Source: Bacteroidota bacterium | GTDB lineage: Bacteria; Bacteroidota; Bacteroidia; Chitinophagales; Chitinophagaceae | Direction of reading: 5' to 3' | Length of the DNA stretch: 36,338 nt | Assembly: GCA_018267925.1 (NCBI GenBank) | Contig: JAFDXO010000026.1 | Span: forward strand, 1 to 36,338 | Shown here: piece by piece, positions 1-9,800 of the stretch | How positions within the stretch are numbered: position 1 is the stretch's first letter | Layout: each line of letters starts with the position of its first letter | The notes under the pieces: model-generated | The model's input: only the letters and a program-made list of their open reading frames with translations | Database searches by the model: none | Told to the model about the DNA's origin: nothing | Position numbers and translations under genes: made by a program

Positions 1-308
1 ATTACCCAACACAATATCCGGCAACAAAGCAGGAAGGGTGTATTGAGCTGTGTGTCCCGAACCATCGTCAAAGTGCAAATGTGTGTTGAATGTACCCGGA
101 CCTTCATCCCAAGCAATAGCTTTGATTTGGTTTCCCGCACCATCACTCAACATGTCGCAGTTGATGTTAACCGGATGATACCACTGATTCAAATTGACTG
201 ATGTCAACCACTGATCCGGCAGTGTGGGGTTCACAAACACTTGTGCATTAGCGGAAGTAGTCATAATTACCCCCCCCACATGATAATTTTAATTAATGTC
301 TTTTTCAT
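1..308 (-). CDS. Secreted paralogous surface protein, 5' part only, frameshifted at a G8 tract
   Basis: The gene runs off the left edge. From the ATG at 308 the frame reads MKKTLIKIIMWGG and stops at 269-267, just after an eight-G run (270-277). The next frame is open from the ATG at 264 to the window edge (88 codons, beginning MTTSANAQVFVNPTLPDQ) and is clearly homologous to the gene starting at 35218: both share NINCDML, IKAIAWDEG, GTFNTHL and LLPDIVLGN or VLPDIVLGN. With nine G instead of eight the two frames would fuse into a normal Sec signal peptide ending SANA-Q. I therefore read it as a phase-off or frameshifted copy. Initiation at 264 would give a product without a signal peptide. 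The function of the family is unknown; the absence of a C-terminus here prevents checking for a T9SS sorting domain. A sequencing error in the homopolymer is possible. Confidence 0.65.
270..277 (-). repeat. G8 mononucleotide tract in signal-peptide codons (left copy)
   Basis: Eight consecutive C on the plus strand are eight G in the coding strand of the left-edge gene. The tract sits between codon 10 and the stop created by the frameshift. One extra G (or loss of two) restores the frame into the conserved mature protein. Confidence 0.85.
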
Positions 309-348
309 TTTCTATACTGTTTGTTGGGTTAATGAAAAAAATGTAACC

Positions 349-380
349 TAAAGGTAAAAAAGAATAATTGGAAATGCAAA
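349..380 (-). promoter_or_regulatory. Bacteroidota-type promoter of the left-edge gene
   Basis: On the minus strand TTTG (380-377) is followed after 20 bases by TACCTTTA (356-349), one mismatch from the Bacteroidota -7 consensus TAnnTTTG. The same two boxes with the same 20-base spacing stand before the right-edge paralogue. Confidence 0.7.
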
Positions 381-521
381 ATAGTTTGCCTTAAAATAAA
401 TTCATACTTGAGATTCTTAAATTTCGTGTATTTGCGTTCAAGCTGCTACAAAAAAGGTAAAACAATTTCCCCGCATTTAATACAACAGTTAAAACACCTT
501 CTATGACGTACATTAATTTTT

Positions 522-878
522 CTAAATACGGTCATCTACATGTAAGCTATGGTATATTCTATGTGCCATGGGCGCTAGAATAATTCCAATATTGGTAATA
601 AAAACGACTCCGCTAAACAAGGCATAAAAAGATGAAAAAAGCTTACCGGCAACAGATTTGATTTCCACTACGGGTCCCATACCGCTCAATATCATAGAGG
701 CATTATGCAAGGAGTCAATCCAAGGAATGTTATCCGTAAAATGATAGCCTATAATTCCAATAAATAAACAGAAGCTCAGTATGGAAACGGCTATAAAAAG
801 ATTCCAAACTACTCTTTTATAAAAAACAGAAAGAGGTGCGAGTTTTTGGTGCTTTTTTTCGTACATCGCTAATGGCAT
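522..878 (-). CDS. Small integral membrane protein with ion-channel-like layout
   Basis: 118 residues. There is a basic N-terminus, a first hydrophobic helix (about residues 23-46), then a loop with HFTDNIPWIDSLHNASMILS, and a second helix around SSFYALFSGVVFITNIGIIL, ending in a charged tail. The arrangement helix, short amphipathic re-entrant-like loop, helix resembles the pore module of two-helix channels, but no selectivity filter TVGYG is present, so a channel role is only a guess. Its first ATG (878) overlaps the 3' end of paaD by 10 bases; a second ATG at 866 lies just after the paaD stop and may be the real start. The overlap implies co-transcription as the last gene of the paa run. 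Function unknown. Confidence 0.7.
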   Translation of the reverse strand: MPLAMYEKKHQKLAPLSVFYKRVVWNLFIAVSILSFCLFIGIIGYHFTDNIPWIDSLHNASMILSGMGPVVEIKSVAGKLFSSFYALFSGVVFITNIGIILAPMAHRIYHSLHVDDRI

Positions 879-1351
879 TTGAAATGCTCAAAGGGTTCTA
901 AGCAACTCTTACAACGATAAAGAGACTTACAAGCGGTAGCACCAAAAGCACTGGTCATTTCCGTGTTATGAGATCCACATTTGGGGCATGGAACCATGTC
1001 TTCTTCAAACAATCCTAAACTTTGCTTTGCTTTCCTGGTAGGGGGGGCAATTCCATAGTCTGCCAATTTCTTTTTCCCTTCAAAGCTCATCCAATCGGTT
1101 GTCCAAGCCGGGCTGAGTTGATTTTCAATACGGATGGATTTTATTCCCTTGCTCAGTAAAACCATACGAATGTTTGTAGCTATAACATCCATAGCAGGAC
1201 ATCCGCTGTATGTTGGTGTGATGGTAATGACAACCTCGTTTTCATTAATAGAAACCTGACGTACTATTCCTAAATCAAGAATAGATAAAACCGGCACTTC
1301 CGGATCCGAAACTGCCGCAAGAGCTTGGTATATATCCTGTTCGTTGACCAC
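869..1351 (-). CDS. paaD: Phenylacetyl-CoA epoxidase maturation protein PaaD
   Basis: 160 residues; a MIP18/DUF59-type protein required for assembly or activity of the phenylacetyl-CoA 1,2-epoxidase, probably through iron or Fe-S handling (family knowledge). Visible hallmarks are DPEVPVLSILDLGIVR near the N-terminus, the conserved TPTYSGCPAMD loop (Cys51), and a C-terminal zinc-ribbon-like cluster with Cys122, Cys125, Cys141, Cys147, Cys150 and Cys159. The start codon is GTG (1351-1349); no in-frame ATG precedes the conserved region, so GTG is preferred. It follows paaC after 83 bases and overlaps the downstream membrane protein. A run of seven C in its coding strand (1047-1041) encodes part of IAPPT. 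The full-length frame and context make the call firm. Confidence 0.93.
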   Translation of the reverse strand: MVNEQDIYQALAAVSDPEVPVLSILDLGIVRQVSINENEVVITITPTYSGCPAMDVIATNIRMVLLSKGIKSIRIENQLSPAWTTDWMSFEGKKKLADYGIAPPTRKAKQSLGLFEEDMVPCPKCGSHNTEMTSAFGATACKSLYRCKSCLEPFEHFKCH

Positions 1352-1434
1352 AACGAGGTTACTTTAATTTCTAAAATAAAATCGGTGAATAAAAATGATG
1401 CGCATTTCCATTTTGCCTAAGAATCAACTGTTGT

Positions 1435-2280
1435 TTACCATTGCATGTGAGGGTAAGCACGTTGCATAAATTGCATTTCTGCTAACAAATAGCCCAGATG
1501 CTCGCTATGACGAGTTTGCTTTCCACCTTCTTGCATCCAAACGCCAGTTGGCAAGCTTAATGTTGCTTCATTTAATACAGATTGAATTTGCTCTAACCAT
1601 TGCTGTTTAATCATTGAAATATCTACCCCAACACCCTGTGCATTCATGGCTACGTCTGCATCTGTGGCTTGAAACAACTCGCCTGTAAAACACCAACGAT
1701 CGTTCAAGGCATCTTGTATGCGTTGATGGCTTTCTGTGGTTCCATCTCCCAAACGAATAATCCATTCGCTACTCCAGCGAAGATGGTAGTTTACTTCTTT
1801 CAATGATTTTTCAGCAATAGCTGCAATGGTCGAGTCTGAACTATTTTGCAATACAGATAAAAAGAGGAAATTGAATGAATCGAAATAGAAAGAACGAGCA
1901 ACGGTAAAAGCCCAATCCGTATTGGGTTGTTCTACTAAAAGTACATTTCGAAAATCCCAAGCATCCCGTAGATATGCCAGGTCATCTTCATCAATCATTT
2001 CTCCTTTACTGATTTTTTGATTCAAGGAAGTAGAAGCAAAAAGATGTTGTCTATTTTCTGAGTTAATACCATTGCAAATGGAGGCGGCGTATTGATATAA
2101 ACTTCTTGCTTGCCCGATATGGTCTAAGGCAATATTGCTGAGTGCAATATCTTGTTCCAAAACGGGTCCATGCCCACACCATTCGCTTAATCGGTGTCCA
2201 TTGATAAGGGCATTATCTGCCATCTGCAAGGTAAAATGCAGTAGTTGCAAAGTAGTATTGTCTTTGGGATCGGTTGCCAT
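1435..2280 (-). CDS. paaC: Phenylacetyl-CoA epoxidase subunit PaaC
   Basis: 281 residues, the usual family size. PaaC is the structural, ferritin-fold partner of the catalytic PaaA in the multicomponent monooxygenase that makes ring-1,2-epoxyphenylacetyl-CoA. The N-terminus LLHFTLQMADNALINGHRLS with GHGPVLEQDIALSNIALDHIGQAR is characteristic, as are NVLLVEQPNTDWAFTVARSF and EVNYHLRWSSEWIIRLGDGT. The start ATG (2280) lies 65 bases after the paaB stop. Third gene of the paaABCD run. Confidence 0.95.
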   Translation of the reverse strand: MATDPKDNTTLQLLHFTLQMADNALINGHRLSEWCGHGPVLEQDIALSNIALDHIGQARSLYQYAASICNGINSENRQHLFASTSLNQKISKGEMIDEDDLAYLRDAWDFRNVLLVEQPNTDWAFTVARSFYFDSFNFLFLSVLQNSSDSTIAAIAEKSLKEVNYHLRWSSEWIIRLGDGTTESHQRIQDALNDRWCFTGELFQATDADVAMNAQGVGVDISMIKQQWLEQIQSVLNEATLSLPTGVWMQEGGKQTRHSEHLGYLLAEMQFMQRAYPHMQW

Positions 2281-2345
2281 CGTTTTAATTTTTGTGTCGG
2301 TGTGGCTTAGGAATTTGAACAGATGTAGATTGCCAAAATGAAATA

Positions 2346-2705
2346 CTACATGTGTTTTAATTCATCCGGCAAGTTGTAAAAAGTCGGGTGGCGATAAATT
2401 TTATCGTTAGCTGGTTCATACAGCATCTCGGCATCTGCGGGATCTGAGGCATGAACATATTTACTTTCAACTACCCAAATGCTTACACCTTCCATTCTTC
2501 GTGTGTAAACATCTCGTGCATTTTCAATTGCCATGTTAGCATCGGCTGCATGTAGGCTACCGGCATGTTTATGATCTAATCCTGCTTTGCTTCTAATAAA
2601 CACTTCCCACAATGGCCATTCGTTTGATGTATCATGATGTGTGTTTTCTCCGCCGGCTGCTTCTCTGTCGCCATAGTCGCCGTAGCGATGAAAAATGTTT
2701 TTCAT
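2346..2705 (-). CDS. paaB: Phenylacetyl-CoA epoxidase subunit PaaB
   Basis: 119 residues; a small subunit that bridges PaaA/PaaC heterodimers in the epoxidase (family knowledge). The signature WPLWEVFIRSKAGLDHKHAG followed by GSLHAADANMAIENARDVYTRR and WVVESKYVHASDP is visible. The first 28 residues (rich in Gly, Asp and His) are a short lead-in. It is separated from paaA by 134 bases, the longest gap within the paa run, and that gap contains a perfect hairpin at 2726-2741. Confidence 0.95.
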   Translation of the reverse strand: MKNIFHRYGDYGDREAAGGENTHHDTSNEWPLWEVFIRSKAGLDHKHAGSLHAADANMAIENARDVYTRRMEGVSIWVVESKYVHASDPADAEMLYEPANDKIYRHPTFYNLPDELKHM

Positions 2706-2725
2706 AAACTACAATAATTTTATAG

Positions 2726-2741
2726 GAGCACTTATGTGCTC
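2726..2741 (-). promoter_or_regulatory. Hairpin in the paaA-paaB intergenic gap
   Basis: GAGCAC-TTAT-GTGCTC is a perfect 6-bp stem with a 4-base loop, 21 bases upstream of the paaB start. On the minus strand it is followed by CTATAAAATTATT, not by a long T run, so it is a weak terminator at best. It could be an mRNA processing or stabilising element, or a regulator-binding palindrome. Only the structure is seen; the role is inferred. Confidence 0.45.
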
Positions 2742-2839
2742 ACAAAATGGTTGAATATTTGGGCAAAAGGTAGTTAAAAAATGATTTAGAAATCATGATA
2801 AGAATTAGTTTACAATTCTCAATAAGAATTCTAAGATTA

Positions 2840-3808
2840 TTAAGCTGCCTCCGATTTGCTTTTTGGTGTTTCTTTAAATTTTCTTTTTTGGGCATGAGCA
2901 ACTGCGGCATCGCGTACCCATGCACCATCGTTCCATGCTTTTTGTCTTGCTTGAAGACGTTCTTTATTGCAAGGTCCGTTTCCTTTCACCACATTCCAAA
3001 ATTCGTCCCAATTAATTTTCCCAAAATCATAGTGTCCGGTAGCTTCATTCCATTTCAAATCTGGATCGGGCACTGTCAGCCCAATAAGTTTAGCTTGTTC
3101 TACGGTTACATCAATAAATTTTTGACGAAGTTCATCGTTAGAAAATCTTTTGATACGCCACTTCATACTTTGTACTGTATGCGGACTATCTGCATCTGAC
3201 GGACCAAACATCATGATGGAAGGCCACCACCAACGATTCAGAGCATCTTGAGCCATTTTCTTTTGCACTTCTGTTCCGTTTGCCAACGTCATCATTATTT
3301 CATAGCCTTGTCGTTGATGAAAGCTTTCTTCTTTACACACCCGAACCATAGCACGAGCATAAGGTCCGTAAGAGGTTCTACAAAGAGGTACTTGGTTCAT
3401 TATAGCCGCTCCATCTACCAACCAACCAATGGCACCCATATCAGCCCAAGTAATGGTTGGGTAATTAAAAATGGACGAGTATTTGGCTTTGCCGGAATGA
3501 AGTTGTTCGATCATTTCATCGCGTGAAATGCCCAAGGTTTCCGCTGCTGAATAGAGATATAGTCCGTGTCCGCCTTCATCTTGCACCTTTGCTAATAGCA
3601 CACATTTCCTTCTCAAGCTGGGTGCGCGAGTGATCCAATTTCCTTCAGGAAGCATACCTACAATTTCGCTGTGGGCGTGTTGGCTGATTTGGCGAATCAA
3701 TGTTTTACGATAATCATCAGGCATCCAATCTCGTGGCTCAATGCTCACTTCATTTTCAATCTGTTTATCGAAATGTTCTTGAAATGATTTTGTGGTCATT
3801 TTCGACAT
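2840..3808 (-). CDS. paaA: Phenylacetyl-CoA epoxidase catalytic subunit PaaA
   Basis: 322 residues, the usual size. It is the diiron oxygenase subunit that epoxidises the ring of phenylacetyl-CoA. Diiron ligands can be placed: Glu48 in HAHSEIVG, Glu78/His81 in the ExxH of QDEGGHG, and Glu161/His164 in the ExxH of [12 protein letters not shown]. The C-terminus is lysine-rich. A -7 element lies just upstream, in the 38-base gap behind sprA, so the paa genes probably start their own transcript. The start ATG at 3808 is chosen; a second ATG three codons on is possible. The partner reductase gene paaE is not in the window. Confidence 0.96.
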   Translation of the reverse strand: MSKMTTKSFQEHFDKQIENEVSIEPRDWMPDDYRKTLIRQISQHAHSEIVGMLPEGNWITRAPSLRRKCVLLAKVQDEGGHGLYLYSAAETLGISRDEMIEQLHSGKAKYSSIFNYPTITWADMGAIGWLVDGAAIMNQVPLCRTSYGPYARAMVRVCKEESFHQRQGYEIMMTLANGTEVQKKMAQDALNRWWWPSIMMFGPSDADSPHTVQSMKWRIKRFSNDELRQKFIDVTVEQAKLIGLTVPDPDLKWNEATGHYDFGKINWDEFWNVVKGNGPCNKERLQARQKAWNDGAWVRDAAVAHAQKRKFKETPKSKSEAA

Positions 3809-3831
3809 TTTTTTTGGTTTACAAATATACG

Positions 3832-3839
3832 GTATCTGC
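3832..3839 (-). promoter_or_regulatory. Putative -7 element before paaA
   Basis: The minus strand reads TATATTTG, a perfect TAnnTTTG match, 23 bases upstream of the paaA ATG. A TTTTTG upstream (3860-3855) is spaced only about 15 bases, shorter than usual, so the -33 partner is uncertain. Confidence 0.5.
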
Positions 3840-3846
3840 CTTGCTA

Positions 3847-6800
3847 CTATTGTGCAAAAATGAAGCGCAAGGTAATGCCCGCTCTGGTTGTTGTCATTGG
3901 GAAAGAGCTGGAGACAAATGGAATAGTTTGTCTTCGATCATAAAACAATCGAATGGTTAGCCTTTCATTCACAATATAGTCAATAGATGGAGATATAGTA
4001 ATCACTCTTTGTCCACGAGATGTAATACTGGTATTTTGTGCCAGATAGTTGTTAGTCGTTCGATCTTCTCGCACGCCAATATCCATCTTAACATTCAAAT
4101 CATTTTTAAGTTTTCTTACGCCCAAAATTTCAATGGGAAGTTTTACGCCTCGTACACGATATCCTAATCCGAAAGTATAGTCGGTACTTTTTGTTTCGCT
4201 TACTTGGTAATCAATCAAGCTAAGGCTTGCTGTTCTTGCTTTCCTATATTCAAAACGTAAACTAAGATTGTTTCTCAACGCTGCATCAATGCCTAACAAG
4301 GGGCCAAATTGTTCCGTGATCGTAATATTGGGTACTTGAAAATAAGGTATATAGTTTCCGGAGTTTGAGTCAATGAAGGAAGGATATCCCAGATTGTAAG
4401 CATCTAAATAAAAGAGCGATGATGTAAAACTATTCATGGTCATGCGTGCATCATAAGCATTACTGATAACGAGATTGCTGACACGCTCTTGTATCCATGG
4501 GATTTTATTTAGTCCATTGTAGCTCATTCTCCAGTTTGGCATGGGATAATAATATTGGAAGGGGTTGTGCTTCATATTTTCTGAATTGCTATAATCTACT
4601 AAAGCAACATTTTCCGCACTTTTTCCGGTATAAGCGGCAATGAATGCAGGAACCATAACGTCTTGTGAATAGCGAGTGTACCCCTTTGTATAATTTGGGT
4701 CATTCGGGTCAAGGGTTCCATTCGTATAAGGGTTTGAGCTTCCTAATCTTCTTGAAATGGTAGGGCGATTATCTAAAAATTGTTGAAAGGGTCCACTTCC
4801 TGGTCCGGAAGCTTGAAACATGGTTTTGAGGGCAATAGTTGTAATATTGAATGAACCACTTTCATAAGGGCTAAGATGGTGAAATCCGGTACCGGTATCT
4901 TTAAATAACTCGCTATGAGTTTTGCTGAATGTTTGTTGCCAAGTGAGGTCAACACGAAGATCGGGGATTGGTTCAACTGTGGCTTGAATACTCAGGTTTC
5001 GCGAATATTGTTGTTGAAATTGAGAGTTGTACAAAGAATCATGTGACAACTTTCCATCTAATCCTTTTTGTTCCAACCAGGGTCTTCCGGGCTGATATCC
5101 AAAGGCAAAGCCCAAGCCGGGTTGACCATTCAAGTTGTTAATACCTACATAACGTGTGCTATCCATATAACCCGGCAAAATGGTACCCGATTGCTGTCCA
5201 TAAGTAAAGGTTATTCTTTTAAGCATGGTCAATAGTCGTCCGGCAATTCTTTCCCCTTCACTGATATCTGGAATTGAATTTCTACGGGCTTTTCTTTTAG
5301 CAATTCTTTCTTTCTTTCGTTTTTCTTTTTCTGCCTTTTTTTGTGCAGCATCTTGAGCTTTTTGAATTTTCCTTAATGAATCAATTTGGTGGTCTGACAT
5401 GTTGCTGATATCAACTCCTGCTATCAGTATGGGTGCATTTTTCCCGGCTTGTAAGGCTTTAGTTTCATCGGTTGTAGGCTTTTCTTGGTCAGCCTTTTCT
5501 TTCTTTTGTTTGGATACTACATCATCTCCGCCTCTATCTTTTTTTCTACCTCCGATTGCATCCGCTTCTTTTTCATTTCGTACGTCATTATTTCGATCCA
5601 TCATGTCGCCTGTTGGTGATGCATCGTTTTTATCTCTTGGTGAATTGTTGCCTCGCAAGGCATTTTTAAGGGCTTTGGGTTGTCTGTTTTTGGGCATGTT
5701 CACTGCACGAAGCCAGCGTTGCTTGTTGTATAACGACTTAAAATCTAACTCACCGGTTGTTTGAATGCCTTGAGTGTTTGCGACTGTATTTCCTAAGGAT
5801 TTTGCTAATAATGAAGCGGCAGTATAAGTGTAAGAAGAGCTGTAGGTTATGTTTGCATTAGTCCAATCAATCAGAGGTAATTTACTGGTTGGCAGTTTAT
5901 AGCTGGATGCAAAAGTTTGATTGTAACCCGTGTTTCTACCAAAGGTTTTAAAACGGTTCCAAAGTGTATCGCGTTTATCAGCCGTATTAGCACGTCCATA
6001 AGGTTCATCAATGCGTGAGCGATTAGTTGCATGATAGTCAAAGGACAAAGAGCGAGTCAATTCCCATCTCAAATTATAGTCACGTAGCCAAGTGAAGTTT
6101 TTATAGTAGGTAGGAGCAATATCCATTGCACCTTCACCTACACTTCTCACTTTTGTTTCGTCCATGATTTTATTGAGTTCCGTACGGAAAGTAAAGTTGG
6201 TAGGTAAAGGAGTAAAGTTGAAATCCTTCACTAAGCCGAGCCATTTCGATCTACTTTTAATCAACTTTTTGAAAGGCTCAATGGGCTTAGATTTCAATGA
6301 ATAGGTATAACCAAGATTCAGACGATGGTTGGTCAATTCATCTCCTTGAATGGTAGGGTTGCGTTTAAATTGGCGGTTGTAAGCATAGCTTAGGTCAAAA
6401 TTTTTCGAGTCCCAAGGCTTAGGTTTTGTGTTTTGCTTTTCGGGGTTTCCTAAAATTCTGACATTGGAAAGATTGACGCTAGTAATGGAAGAAAAATCTT
6501 GTGCTACTTTTTTCAAAGAGTCGCGCTCTGCCTTATCTCTAGCTGCACTTAATTCGCTTTTATATTTTACATCCAAATCGTAAGGATCATATTGCGGATT
6601 GCTTACGGATTGGGTATAACCAACAAACAATGGAAGTTGAACGCCCCAATTTCGCGGCATGAGTTTGCCCATGTTTAGGTTGGTAGAGGCATCGTACTGA
6701 TAAAAGTTATCGCGCGAACGTTGGTTCAGTTTTTGGTCAATACTACCATAGCCTTGAGTGTGCATACTCCCGCTCAGTTTTACATTTCCTAAGTCTGCCA

Positions 6801-9800
6801 ATTGCACATTCACTTTCCCCGTTGCAGCATAGCCGGGTTTTTCATTTAATCCGGTCATGCGCAATTCATTAAACCATACTTCAGCACATTTGGGTAAGCC
6901 ATCGTCTGCGGGAGTAGCGTTGGTTTTTTTAGGATTCAAAATGCCCAACAAAATAGTTTTAGCATCACCGATATTTGGATTTCCTACTACTACAATTGTA
7001 TTGCCTTTAGAATCTTGACGAGAATAGGGGACATAGCTTGGCAAGCCTTTGCTATGGCGCTCTGTTTTAGTTTCTACTAAATCACTCAGAGTCAATTCCA
7101 TGTTATTTTTCTCTGGCCACACATCTGTTTGACGATTTGAGCCATTAGGAGAAACGGTGAGTGGAATTTGATACTCATAATAGTTGTTGGTAAAGTCGCT
7201 ACCAATTCGAACTATTGCACGAATATCTCCATCCTTTATGGGAGCTTGATTGACCTGACTTTCGGCATGAAGAAACATTTTCAGTTTACCAAATTGGCGC
7301 ATATCCACTCCTACTTCTTTGTAAACAGCACGGGCATCGCCATCTTGCAGTCCACATACTTGTAAGGACAGTGATTGTTCGTTCAATTGAATGCTTGCAC
7401 CATTGGAAACCTGTGCCAGTTGCCGATCTACACCCGGAGGAACAACATAAGGGATAGGTGTACGTCCGCTATTTTCTTCAACGCTTACTGAGGTTACGGC
7501 AAATGAAGTAGTTTGTAAATCCTTATCAGGGATGACTTCACCCGGGCTTTGCAAGGAAAACTGATAGCTCCGCCATTGATTTCTTCCTAATTCAAGTCGA
7601 GCGAAACGAAGGTTTGTGCTATCTTCAAATCCGGTAAGAAACATGCGCATGAAACGAATAGAGCGAAAATCGGAAATGTTACCAATTCGTTTTCCATCTC
7701 TAATTGGGATTTTAAACTGATACCAAGTTTCGCTTTCATAATTTCCGTTTGGCAGCTTCACATTTTGTGTACTGGAATTCACGATGTAATTCGTTCCCAC
7801 CTTCATTTTTCCGGGTACAATGTCAACCGAATATTGATAATAGTCTTCCGACTCATTCAGTGTATTGTCTCTATTGATGTCTTCTGACTCAGGGATATTT
7901 GTTGCAGCGTTAGAATAGGTTTGTGTATTGGTAGTAATTGGGGAGTTGCCTTGTGAATTATTAAATCGTTTATAGCGTTGCAAAATTCCGGCATTTTGTT
8001 GATCATATTCAGAAGCTCGGAAATAGCGGTAATTATCGTTAGATGGATCAGATTGAATATCAGATAATACACCGGGTGCAACATTGATTGTGTTTAAAAA
8101 TGCTGCAAATTTGGCTTGTTCCTCATTATCATCTAATCCATCATAACCAACATCTTGTACAGCACGAGCGGCGGGATCATTATCAAAAGCTCTTACAATT
8201 TGGGTTTGCAAAGTGGGTGTAAAGCCCCAAACGCTAGACTGAAGCTTATTGGGGTCTTTCGGGTAAGGGATTCCATTTTCGAAAAACTTTTTAGAATCCT
8301 TAATAACATCTTCAGATACATTACCAAGGTTGATGTATAGTTGACCGCCATTCGTATTCTTGTTATAGATGAATGGATCCATGATCCAAAACTCCAAAAA
8401 TTGAACATTAGATTGCTCGAAATCGCTGTAATCTATTGCCCGTTGAATACCGCCAAATCTTGCTTTTGGGTTGGGCAAGGTACCATCTTGATTAAGGTGT
8501 GTGTCAAAATTGTAGGGACCTCTTTCGCGGGGATAAAAGCCCAAGTCAAAGGTGGTAAGTCCGTTTTGTAAAGTTTGTTGGCTTTTAGTTGGGAAAACAT
8601 CTTGCTGCTGTACAAGGCGTATATAGTGTTGATTAGGATCTTTTTTTACATAATCCGGAATACCGCCAATGGCATCTACCAAAGAGGGTTCAATCGTGTA
8701 CCAAGCAAGCCTTCCCCGATTTTTCCCATAATCCAGATTGTCTAATAATTTACCTTCTGGAAATAGTTCAGCACCCGATTGATTGATTGCATTTACAGGC
8801 ACAGAAGAAAGTGACCAAGATTGAGCAGGCAGCCTCATATCAATTCCACTTCTTGTTCCTTCAAAGTCATCAATATACACAGATCCTTCAGGGTCAAGAG
8901 CATTTATTTGCTTAGGGTGTCCGGGTAAGATAGTTGCTGCTTCACCGGAGGCGGTGATAAAGGAAGAGGCTGTAGTAGAATAGATGGGCAACTTGTCCAA
9001 CAAACGAGATAATCCTGGTGCTTCGGTTTGATAGTTTGCATCAAGTCCCAGCACGGTATTTTTGATTGGATCTTCTCCAAAAGTTGTTTTCTGAGTAAAG
9101 GGTCGTTCTTTTAATCGCATAAAAGTACCGCCCAACGAGAGTTTTGGATTTAGATAATAATCAAGCCGCGCACCCATGAAATTTTGTTGTTGAAAACCAA
9201 ATGTTGCGTTGTCCTCGTATTGTACGTTTATGGGCATACCTGAATTGAGGATTCCCATGTTGAGAATTTTCAGCCGTCCTATTCCATAGTCTATTTGATA
9301 ATCGGCTCCTTCCACCAATCTTTGTCCGCCTGCTGTAACGGTGACAGAGCCTTGAGGAATATTAAATCCACCCAAAAAGATTTCAGACGATGAGGCAGAA
9401 CGATAGGTTCCTCTAATGACGTATCTGTTTTGCTGTTGGAATTGGCGAGCAATTGTTTTGGTAGAGTCATACAGAATAGTGTAGAGATACTTTCGTTCTA
9501 ACTGTGGCTGGCTGCCTACTGCAAAATTGAGATCTCGTCCAAAGGGTTCTAAAAGCGGGAACATGATTTTGCCTTGTTGCGTGTTGATTGTTAATCCTTC
9601 AACAAAGTCAAAAATACCATCTGGTTGAGGGTCATTTTGGAAATTTAGCCTATCTAGATTTAGCAAAGTCAGTAAGGGAACGCCCTTGTAAGGACCTTCG
9701 GGTAGGTAGCGAATTTCACCGCCGCCCGGATTTTGATATAGTACATTTAGTCTAAAATCATCCTTACTGACACCCATTCCACCTAAGGCATACACGTTTT

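Larger units (their letters stand above)
211..388 (-). repeat. Left arm of a ~175-bp inverted repeat (promoter, signal peptide, mature N-terminus)
   Basis: Read on the minus strand, this segment matches 35138-35313 on the plus strand almost base for base: -33 box, spacer, -7 box, leader, start region, G8 run and the codons for QVFVNPTLPDQ. From the ATG at 264 to position 211 I count 52 of 54 bases identical, including third codon positions. Identity falls abruptly after the GATCAG at 216-211. No transposase or tRNA is associated. Confidence 0.85.

Noticed and set aside
1..388. Inverted repeats at the window ends considered as ends of a transposon or integrative element
   Set aside because: No transposase, integrase or target duplication; the repeat contains promoter and coding DNA of paralogous genes and the interior is housekeeping.
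2795..3199. 134-codon plus-strand frame opposite paaA
   Set aside because: Antisense shadow of a gene with intact diiron motifs; no signal of its own.
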